Below, in pieces: positions 1-4,508 of a DNA stretch of 5,406 nucleotides; position 1 is the stretch's first letter, and every line of letters starts with the position of its first letter. The notes beneath the pieces are model-generated. The model had not been told where the DNA came from. It ran no database searches and saw only the letters and a list, made by a program, of their open reading frames with translations. Source of the stretch: an uncultured Actinomyces sp. (GTDB taxonomy: Bacteria; Actinomycetota; Actinomycetes; Actinomycetales; Actinomycetaceae). The position numbers and the translations under genes were made by a program. The stretch lies in assembly GCA_938028585.1 (NCBI GenBank), contig CALIZH010000344.1, positions 1-5,406 on the forward strand. Reading direction: 5' to 3'.

Positions 1-64
1 TGTCTCTAACTTTTCGTCGAAAAAGCAGTGCATTTCTGTATCACAAGTTGCAGAAAGTGACGTA

Positions 65-92
65 TTGCACCAAATTGCCTTGCTCGTATATA
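65..92 (+). promoter_or_regulatory. Candidate promoter for EIIB-malQ
   Basis: TTGCAC (65-70) could be a -35 element, with TATATA (87-92) as the -10 after a 16-base spacer, or TATATT (89-94) after 18. The expected transcript start near 100 leaves a leader of about 30 bases before the GTG at 134. The -35 half overlaps the GTG-N8-CAC element at 57-70, so a CRP-family protein bound there would interfere with or modulate initiation. The assignment rests only on similarity to the sigma-70 consensus. Confidence 0.35.
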
Positions 93-120
93 TTGTGAGT
101 CATAGGTCACTTGTTTCTGA

Positions 121-126
121 AAGGGG
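121..126 (+). promoter_or_regulatory. Ribosome binding site that decides the EIIB start
   Basis: AAGGGG lies 7 bases before the GTG at 134. The upstream in-frame TTG at 65 has no comparable purine run. With the GTG start, the phospho-acceptor cysteine falls at residue 23, the same position as in the second EIIB of this window, which independently supports this start. Confidence 0.65.
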
Positions 127-133
127 ATTAGGC

Positions 134-418
134 GTGGAAACGGCAGCGCTTCTTCTCCAGTCTCTAGGGGGAGCATCAAATATCCAAGATATTGAACCGT
201 GCATGCTGCGTATTCGGATTGAAGTGAAGTCGCCTGAAAAGGTTGATGACATGGCTCTTCGTCTTCCTGAAGTTCTCGCAGTTGTGCGTTCGGGGCACGT
301 GATCCAAATTGTTCTCGGAGCAGGGGCTGGAAAGATCGCCTTGCAGATGCTTCACCTGTGTCTACCGCAGGATGTGTCTGCTGGCACACAAAGATCGGTC
401 TCACCTGCTCTTCTCTAA
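134..418 (+). CDS. Free-standing glucose-family PTS EIIB-like protein (divergent)
   Basis: A 94-residue soluble protein resembling the EIIB domain of the glucose/N-acetylglucosamine PTS family, which takes a phosphoryl group from EIIA on a cysteine and passes it to the sugar bound by EIIC. The family pattern is visible: LLLQSLGGASNI (6-17), then EPCMLRIRI (21-29) with Cys23 as the acceptor and Arg26 and Arg28 where the family has its two conserved arginines. It departs from the usual CITRxR motif, with Leu25 in place of Thr, and the usual Gly-Ala-x-Gly-Val segment is LPEVLAVV. It also has a C-terminal tail of about 18 residues that the other EIIB in this window lacks. malQ starts 43 bases after its stop on the same strand, so they are probably co-transcribed. 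It could be a working EIIB for an unlinked EIIC, or a regulatory or degenerate paralogue. The domain call is firm; the activity is not. Confidence 0.8.
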   Translation: METAALLLQSLGGASNIQDIEPCMLRIRIEVKSPEKVDDMALRLPEVLAVVRSGHVIQIVLGAGAGKIALQMLHLCLPQDVSAGTQRSVSPALL

Positions 419-450
419 CCCATAAAATAGAAGAGCATTGCTGTATTTCA

Positions 451-456
451 GAGGGG
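451..456 (+). promoter_or_regulatory. Ribosome binding site that decides the malQ start
   Basis: GAGGGG is placed 5 bases before the ATG at 462. It favours that ATG over the in-frame TTG at 438, which would add eight residues and would place this element inside the coding region. Confidence 0.65.
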
Positions 457-461
457 ACCTT

Positions 462-2585
462 ATGGCAAGTCAGACGGTAACAGAGCACCTGCGTGAACTC
501 GCTGAGACCGTGGGGGTCTCTACCGGTTTCTGGGATTGGTATGGAAACTGGAAGCACGTTGAAGATGCCTCCCTTGTTGCGGTGTTGAATTCGCTGGGTT
601 TCTCGCTCTCTTCAGAACCTTCGCAGAGCGAAATTGATGATGCTTTTCGCCATAATGAAGATCTTGTTTGGTTGGCACCCCTTCCTCCCACTACGGTGTG
701 TCGCCAGGGAAACGAGGCGGAGATCCCTGTTCACGTTCCTCACGGGATGGGCGTCTGGTGCCACGTTGAGACCGAAGATGGGCAGCATCATGAGCTTGAG
801 CAGCTTGACCGTTGGATTTCGCCGCGGATGGTCGATGGAAATCTGATTGGGCGTGCCACCTTTAAAATTCCGAATTGGTTGCCTCTTGGATGGCATCGGA
901 TTGTTGCACGCCATGAAGATGGAAGCGAATGCTCGTCAACCTTGGTTGTTGTCCCTCAGCGACTTTCTAGCCGCCTTGATGATGGTCGCAAGCGCTGGGG
1001 AGTTGCGGCTCAACTGTATTCGACCCGCTCAAGCGGTTCGTGGGGAATGGGGGATACGCAGGACCTGGCGGATCTAGCTGCGATTGTTGCGCGTAATGGC
1101 GCAAACTTCTTGCAGATCAATCCTCTGCACGCCCCGCAGCCTGGTTTCCCGCAGGAGAATTCGCCTTACCTTCCCGTGTCGCGTCGCTGGGCCAGCCCCC
1201 TCTACATTCGTCCTGAAGCCATCGATGAGTATGTGCACATGGACAGTAGGGAGCGAGGGGTAATTACACGCTACGCGCATGCGTCCCGTAGTCATGAGGA
1301 TATTGTCGACCGTGACCTCTCATGGAAATCAAAGCTCAAAGCGCTGCGTAAGATTTTTGAACTCCCTCGATCGATTAGTCGTCAGGCGCAGTTTGAGCGC
1401 TTTTGTGCTCAAGGCGGGGAGTCTTTAGAGAATTTTGCTCTGTGGTCCGCTTTGGTCTTTGAAAATGGCGATATTGACCTTCCCGAGCGCTATGCCTCCA
1501 TTGATGCTCCGGGTGTCAAGCAGGCACGTGAGCGTCTCTCCTCTGACATCGAGTTTTGGCAGTGGTGCCAGTGGATCGTTTTCGACCAGTTGATCCGCGC
1601 TCAAGAAGGTGCTCGCCGTTTGGGAATGGATATGGGGATCATGTCTGACCTAGCGGTGGGAGTGCATTCGAAGGGCTCGGAAATTTGGTCGATGCCGGAT
1701 GCCTTCGCTCCGGGTATGAGCGTTGGTGCTCCTCCGGATATGTACTCTCAGCAGGGGCAAAATTGGGCGCAGCCTCCGTGGTCACCTCGCTCCCTTGCAC
1801 AAATGGGGTATGCGCCACTTCGGGATATGTTGCGCTCTGTGCTTTCGTACGCGGGTGCAGTGCGTATTGACCATATCCTTGGTCTCTTCCGCTTGTGGTG
1901 GATCCCTGAAGGGATGGGTGCGCAGGCTGGAGCCTACGTGTCCTATGATCACGAGGCCATGGTGGGCATTGTGCTGCTCGAGGCCCAGCGGGCCGGTGCG
2001 GTTGTCATTGGCGAAGATTTGGGAACCGTTGAGCCCTGGGTTCGCGGTTATCTCAATGATCGTGGAATCTTGGGTACTTCCGTCCTGTGGTTTGAGAAGG
2101 ATGGCAGTGGATGGCCACTATGGCCGGATCACTATCGCCGCTCTTGCCTTGCGGCAGTAACAACGCATGATTTGCCTCCGACATTGGGCTATCTAGAAGG
2201 TGCTCACACCGAACTGCGCAATGAGTTGGGACTCTTGGTCGAAGACTTTGACCAGGTTCGCGATGCGGATCGCATCGAGCGTGAACGAATGGTCTCGCGA
2301 TTGAGAGAAGGCGGCTTCATTCACGAAGATGACCCCAGTGAGGAAGAACTTGTTCTTGCGATGCACGCCTACCTTGCTGCATCTCCTGCACTTCTTTTGG
2401 CTGTCTCTTTGGTGGACGTTGTTGGTGAGAAATTGCCGCAGAACCTACCGGGTACCAACGCCGAGTATCCGAATTGGTGCGTTCCACTTCATGCCTTTAA
2501 TGGCAAAGAGGTCTTGATTGATGACATGGTGCATTGTGACCGTGTCAAGCGATTCTTGACCAGTGTGGACCGCTACATTCGCTAG
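462..2585 (+). CDS. malQ: 4-alpha-glucanotransferase (amylomaltase, GH77)
   Basis: A 707-residue cytoplasmic enzyme that transfers alpha-1,4-glucan segments between maltodextrins and releases glucose, in maltose/maltodextrin and glycogen metabolism. Residues 1 to about 165 form the N-terminal extension typical of long bacterial MalQ proteins; the GH77 barrel follows from RWGVAAQLYS. Visible hallmarks are Ser234-Pro-Tyr in the substrate-site segment, Asp396 in DLAVGV, GAPPD (422-426) followed by GQNWAQPPW, the nucleophile Asp470 in RIDHILGLFRLWWIP, the acid/base Glu518 in IGEDLGTV, the third carboxylate Asp570 in TTHDLPP, and a C-terminal EYPNWCVPL. The three catalytic residues are each offset by 22 from the positions I recall for E. 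coli MalQ (448, 496, 548), so the core is collinear and intact. Length is normal (E. coli about 694). It sits 43 bases after a PTS EIIB-like gene and converges on crr. A TAAAAT at 423-428 might give it its own -10, but no -35 is evident. Confidence 0.97.
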   Translation: MASQTVTEHLRELAETVGVSTGFWDWYGNWKHVEDASLVAVLNSLGFSLSSEPSQSEIDDAFRHNEDLVWLAPLPPTTVCRQGNEAEIPVHVPHGMGVWCHVETEDGQHHELEQLDRWISPRMVDGNLIGRATFKIPNWLPLGWHRIVARHEDGSECSSTLVVVPQRLSSRLDDGRKRWGVAAQLYSTRSSGSWGMGDTQDLADLAAIVARNGANFLQINPLHAPQPGFPQENSPYLPVSRRWASPLYIRPEAIDEYVHMDSRERGVITRYAHASRSHEDIVDRDLSWKSKLKALRKIFELPRSISRQAQFERFCAQGGESLENFALWSALVFENGDIDLPERYASIDAPGVKQARERLSSDIEFWQWCQWIVFDQLIRAQEGARRLGMDMGIMSDLAVGVHSKGSEIWSMPDAFAPGMSVGAPPDMYSQQGQNWAQPPWSPRSLAQMGYAPLRDMLRSVLSYAGAVRIDHILGLFRLWWIPEGMGAQAGAYVSYDHEAMVGIVLLEAQRAGAVVIGEDLGTVEPWVRGYLNDRGILGTSVLWFEKDGSGWPLWPDHYRRSCLAAVTTHDLPPTLGYLEGAHTELRNELGLLVEDFDQVRDADRIERERMVSRLREGGFIHEDDPSEEELVLAMHAYLAASPALLLAVSLVDVVGEKLPQNLPGTNAEYPNWCVPLHAFNGKEVLIDDMVHCDRVKRFLTSVDRYIR

Positions 2586-2599
2586 GGAATTTAGCTACT

Positions 2600-3067
2600 T
2601 TATGGTGCCCTGCGTACATCTGCGCAGGGCACCAAAGTATCTAGGCGTGAACCGGGCATAGTTAATAGTTCGCAAACTATTTGTGGCGGTTGCATAGCAA
2701 TCACAACAACGTCAAGGTCGTGTCCCGCTTGGCGCGCTGGACGAAGATCCCATGTGATGAGCGGGTCGCCGGCAGTAATCTGCTGTCCTAATTGATGGAG
2801 TGCTGAAAAGCCTTTGCCTTTGAGTAGTACAGTGTCAATTCCTGCATGAATCAAAATGCTGAGACCATCAGGCGTTGTCAGAGCGCATGCATGAGGAAGT
2901 TGGTGACTGAGTGTCCCATCTATGGGCGCGAGTATGTTGAGAGTGTCCACCTCGTCGGGGACAATCGTGAAACCCGGCCCCATAATTTCTTGGGCGAAAA
3001 CCGGATCTGTGAGATCAGCTAGGTTTCGAAGGGTTCCAGGGATGGGGGAGAGGAGCTGAAGATTCAC
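2600..3067 (-). CDS. crr: PTS EIIA, glucose family (Crr-like)
   Basis: A 155-residue soluble EIIA of the glucose family, which accepts phosphate from HPr and donates it to EIIB; in many bacteria it also signals sugar status. The fold's landmarks are in order: LLSPIPGTL (5-13), DPVFAQEIMGPG (21-32), LAPIDGTLSHQLPHACAL (46-63) with His59, and ILIHAGIDTVLLKGKGF (71-87) with His74. His59 and His74 match E. coli His75 and His90, the latter being the phosphorylated residue, and keep the 15-residue spacing. The GTG start overlaps the TGA of the upstream EIIB gene as GTGA, and no clear ribosome binding site precedes it, so translational coupling is likely. Its length is normal for a free-standing EIIA, but the C-terminal tail (PCADVRRAP) is unusual because it is encoded partly by the hairpin at 2603-2634. 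An EIIC partner must be encoded elsewhere. Confidence 0.95.
   Translation of the reverse strand: MNLQLLSPIPGTLRNLADLTDPVFAQEIMGPGFTIVPDEVDTLNILAPIDGTLSHQLPHACALTTPDGLSILIHAGIDTVLLKGKGFSALHQLGQQITAGDPLITWDLRPARQAGHDLDVVVIAMQPPQIVCELLTMPGSRLDTLVPCADVRRAP
2603..2634. terminator. Strong hairpin between convergent malQ and crr, possible bidirectional terminator
   Basis: GGTGCCCTGCG (2604-2614) and CGCAGGGCACC (2623-2633) are perfect complements. A further T-A pair closes the base (2603/2634), and the short gap allows a U-G and an A-U pair toward a CATC loop. It begins 18 bases after the malQ stop, and its arms lie in the last codons of crr. Neither direction has the U-rich tail of a textbook intrinsic terminator: the plus strand continues AAAGTATCTAGG and the minus strand ATAAAGTAGC. 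It may still end or stabilise both transcripts, but factor-independent termination is not assured. Confidence 0.55.
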
Positions 3068-3294
3068 TTCAGTGTGTTAATTTCCTCTGCAATTTCCTCT
3101 GCCTGCGGACCCATGACGATCTGTGCGTGCGAGCCAACGACCACGACGCCGAACGCGCCGGCCTTGCGCAACGCGGCCTCGTCGATCTTCGAATCATCTT
3201 TAAAATCAACGCGGATTCGGGTGATGCAATGCTGAAGGTCGGTCAGGTTATCCCAGCCACCCAGTGCATTCAGGATTTCTTGTGCTTGGCTCAT
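3064..3294 (-). CDS. Free-standing PTS EIIB, glucose/N-acetylglucosamine family
   Basis: A 76-residue soluble EIIB that relays phosphate from EIIA to the sugar-carrying EIIC. It has the full family pattern: EILNALGGWDNL (6-17), HCITRIRV (22-29) with acceptor Cys23, Thr25, Arg26 and Arg28, then GAFGVVVVGSHAQIVMGPQAEEIAEEI. Its length and free-standing form are like the small IIB proteins (NagF type) of streptomycete N-acetylglucosamine systems, although the sugar cannot be read from this sequence. I chose the ATG at 3294 because GGGGAGG lies 5 bases upstream. The frame stays open to 3387, but that extension has no family similarity and runs through the divergent promoter region. It overlaps the start of the EIIA gene by four bases, so the two form a phosphorelay operon. 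It is an intact counterpart to the divergent EIIB at 134-418. Confidence 0.95.
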   Translation of the reverse strand: MSQAQEILNALGGWDNLTDLQHCITRIRVDFKDDSKIDEAALRKAGAFGVVVVGSHAQIVMGPQAEEIAEEINTLK

Positions 3295-3299
3295 AATTG

Positions 3300-3306
3300 C
3301 CTCCCC
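3300..3306 (-). promoter_or_regulatory. Ribosome binding site that decides the EIIB (minus strand) start
   Basis: On the minus strand this reads GGGGAGG, 5 bases before the ATG at 3294. It is the strongest Shine-Dalgarno match in the window and rules out the longer frame starting at 3387. Confidence 0.75.
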
Positions 3307-3391
3307 GTTGCGAATTAGCCCTTTCGTCAAGGATAGCCCGAAAAGCACCATGTTTTCATGGTATTTCGCTAGGAAAGAGTGCTTCATGCAC

Positions 3392-3397
3392 TATCAT
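3392..3397 (+). promoter_or_regulatory. Candidate -10 element for a leaderless glycosyltransferase transcript
   Basis: TATCAT fits the TANNNT pattern of a -10 element and ends 7 bases before the GTG at 3405, the distance expected when transcription begins at the start codon. No good -35 is visible, and no ribosome binding site precedes that GTG. Leaderless mRNAs are common in actinobacteria. This is inference from spacing alone. Confidence 0.35.
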
Positions 3398-3404
3398 TCA
3401 ACAG

Positions 3405-4427
3405 GTGGAACCAAGTTTTGTGCTCACCGTTGTCATTCCTTCGTATAACGCCCAGGATTACCTTGATCGCGCTGTCTCTTCAGTGCGTGGATTTGATCAG
3501 GTTGAGGTGCTCATCGTTAATGATGGATCAACCGACGCCACGGCTGCGATTGCTGATGGATTGGTCCAATCGGATCCAGATCATATCCGTGTCATTCATC
3601 AGGAGAATGCTGGCCACGGTGGTGCTGTTAACGCAGGTATTGCAGGTGCTCGTGGGCGCTACCTCAAAATCCTCGATGCAGATGACTGGTTGGATCGCTT
3701 GGCACTTAAGCGCGTCCTTGAGCGTTTGGAGCTTCGCGAAGCGCAGGGTGAACCATTAGATCTTTTGGTTGCCAATTATGTGTATGAGAAGCAGGGGAAG
3801 GCTCATAAAGCAGTCATCCGCTACGGAAATGTGATGCCTAGGGATCGCGTGATCTCATGGGATCAGATTCGTCGTTGTCGGTACGACCAGTATCTGATGA
3901 TGCATGCCTTAATCTTGCGGACAGATTTGGTTCGTCGCTCCGGCTTGGTCCTCCCTGAGCACACCTTCTATGTTGATTTCATTTACTCTTTTGTTCCGGT
4001 CATTGATGTCCGTACTTTTGAGTATCTCGATGTTGATCTTTACCGCTATTTCATTGGGCGTGATGATCAATCGGTCAATGAGCAGGTCATGATCTCGCGG
4101 GTTGATCAATTACTGCGGGTGAATGCGGCAATGGTCGATGCTATTCCAGCTCCTGATGAGGTTCCGCCTCATCTGTACCGCTATCTTGTCCACTATCTGC
4201 GTATCAACTGTGTAATCTGCACGGTGATGCTTTTGCGCTCGGGAACTGAGGAGAATCTCGCTCGTAAGGATGAGCTCTGGGCGCAGCTTCAAATGAAGAA
4301 GCCGGAGGCCTATGACGCAGTACGTAAGGATCTGCTTGGGCGCCTAATTGCGATGCGCTCAAAGCCGGGACGTGCGGTGATTATGGCTGGTTATCGCATT
4401 TCTCAGTGGGTGTTGGGATTTAACTAG
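3405..4427 (+). CDS. Family 2 glycosyltransferase (GT-A fold)
   Basis: A 340-residue cytoplasmic transferase that uses a nucleotide-activated sugar, probably to build a cell-surface polysaccharide or glycoconjugate. The N-terminal GT-A domain is clear: TVVIPSYNAQDYL (8-20), VEVLIVNDGSTD (33-44) for nucleotide binding, HQENAGHGGAVNAGI (65-79), and KILDADDWLD (88-97), which includes the metal-binding Asp-x-Asp (91-93). The C-terminal half carries a MMHALILRTDL stretch and PEHTFYVDFIY (HTFYVD at 186-191), which I recall from a subgroup of Gram-positive GT2 proteins. No firm transmembrane helix or signal peptide is seen. The start is uncertain. GTG 3405 has no ribosome binding site but fits a leaderless start; GTG 3420 has AGGTGG 11 bases upstream and would give MLTVVIPSYN. 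The frame is open back to 3297, but those residues do not belong to the family. It is transcribed alone and diverges from the PTS operon; donor and acceptor are unknown. Confidence 0.9.
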   Translation: MEPSFVLTVVIPSYNAQDYLDRAVSSVRGFDQVEVLIVNDGSTDATAAIADGLVQSDPDHIRVIHQENAGHGGAVNAGIAGARGRYLKILDADDWLDRLALKRVLERLELREAQGEPLDLLVANYVYEKQGKAHKAVIRYGNVMPRDRVISWDQIRRCRYDQYLMMHALILRTDLVRRSGLVLPEHTFYVDFIYSFVPVIDVRTFEYLDVDLYRYFIGRDDQSVNEQVMISRVDQLLRVNAAMVDAIPAPDEVPPHLYRYLVHYLRINCVICTVMLLRSGTEENLARKDELWAQLQMKKPEAYDAVRKDLLGRLIAMRSKPGRAVIMAGYRISQWVLGFN

Positions 4428-4442
4428 AGCCAGGCGGTCCAT

Positions 4443-4472
4443 TTGACTTGAGGTGCAACCACCCTCTTTAAT
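4443..4472 (+). promoter_or_regulatory. Promoter of the surface-anchored repeat protein gene
   Basis: TTGACT (4443-4448) and TTTAAT (4467-4472), separated by 18 bases, give the best sigma-70-type promoter in the window. The predicted start of transcription, about 4479-4480, lies inside the palindrome at 4475-4495. This is the arrangement expected of a promoter shut off by a repressor bound at its start site. Confidence 0.65.
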
Positions 4473-4474
4473 GG

Positions 4475-4495
4475 GAATGAGAACGATTATCATTC
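4475..4495. promoter_or_regulatory. Fur-family (probably Zur) operator
   Basis: A 21-base palindrome with 8 of 10 pairs matching around the centre at 4485. Its core, TGAGAACGATTATCA (4478-4492), fits the 7-1-7 Fur-family pattern TGATAATnATTATCA at all but two positions. It sits just after the -10 and ends 13 bases before the ATG at 4509. Fur-family repressors of this class include Zur (zinc), Fur (iron) and Mur (manganese). Zur is the best guess because the downstream gene belongs to a class found with zinc/manganese-type ABC transporters. The site does not resemble a DtxR/IdeR box (TTAGGTTAGGCTAACCTAA type). Confidence 0.75.
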
Positions 4496-4508
4496 TAGAG
4501 AGATGGTC

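Larger units (their letters stand above)
1..133 (+). other. Non-coding leader upstream of the first EIIB gene
   Basis: I find no convincing gene here. The stretch is relatively A+T-rich and holds three short symmetrical elements: a perfect 6+1+6 palindrome TTTTCGTCGAAAA (11-23), an inverted repeat TTTCTG / CAGAAA with a 12-base spacer (33-56), and a GTG-N8-CAC element (57-70) that partly resembles a CRP/GlxR-family site. A candidate promoter lies at 65-92. A TTG-initiated extension of the EIIB frame back to 65 is possible but has no ribosome binding site, and its extra residues do not resemble the family. The region therefore probably carries the promoter and operators of the EIIB-malQ pair. 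Confidence 0.5.
3295..3404. promoter_or_regulatory. Divergent intergenic region between the PTS operon and the glycosyltransferase gene
   Basis: The 110-base region must hold the promoters of both flanking units. It contains two inverted repeats: ACCATG-TTTT-CATGGT (3347-3362, perfect 6-base arms) and AGTGC-TTCAT-GCACT (3378-3392, 5-base arms). The second abuts the proposed -10 of the rightward gene. For the leftward operon, a minus-strand TACCAT (3358-3363) could be a -10, but its -35 is poor, so I do not claim a precise promoter. The repeats are candidate operators. Confidence 0.45.

Noticed and set aside
94..111. TGTGA-GTCATAGG-TCAC as a CRP/GlxR site
   Set aside because: The spacer is 8 bases where the family needs 6 between TGTGA and TCACA, so the half-sites are out of register.
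65..133. TTG-initiated N-terminal extension of the first EIIB
   Set aside because: There is no ribosome binding site before the TTG. The extra residues have no family similarity and would cover the candidate promoter; AAGGGG before GTG 134 is a better start signal.
400..428. A separate malQ promoter with TAAAAT at 423-428
   Set aside because: The hexamer at the proper -35 distance (CTCACC) bears no resemblance to a -35 element, so read-through from the EIIB promoter is the simpler explanation.
6..557. Long minus-strand open frame across the first EIIB and the malQ start
   Set aside because: It is antisense to two well-supported genes, has no plausible ribosome binding site, and its product shows no recognisable family pattern.
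3295..3387. N-terminal extension of the minus-strand EIIB to 3387
   Set aside because: The strong GGGGAGG before ATG 3294 and the normal EIIB length argue for the short form. The extension would also encode the inverted repeats of the divergent region.
3297..3404. Upstream extension of the glycosyltransferase frame to TTG 3297
   Set aside because: Its 36 residues run through the divergent promoter region and the EIIB ribosome binding site, and are unlike GT2 N-termini, which begin just before the VVIPSYN segment.
4450..4466. GAGGTG-CAAC-CACCCTC as a terminator for the glycosyltransferase gene
   Set aside because: It is a six-pair stem with a bulge and no U-run, and it overlaps the spacer of the next gene's promoter; chance is more likely.
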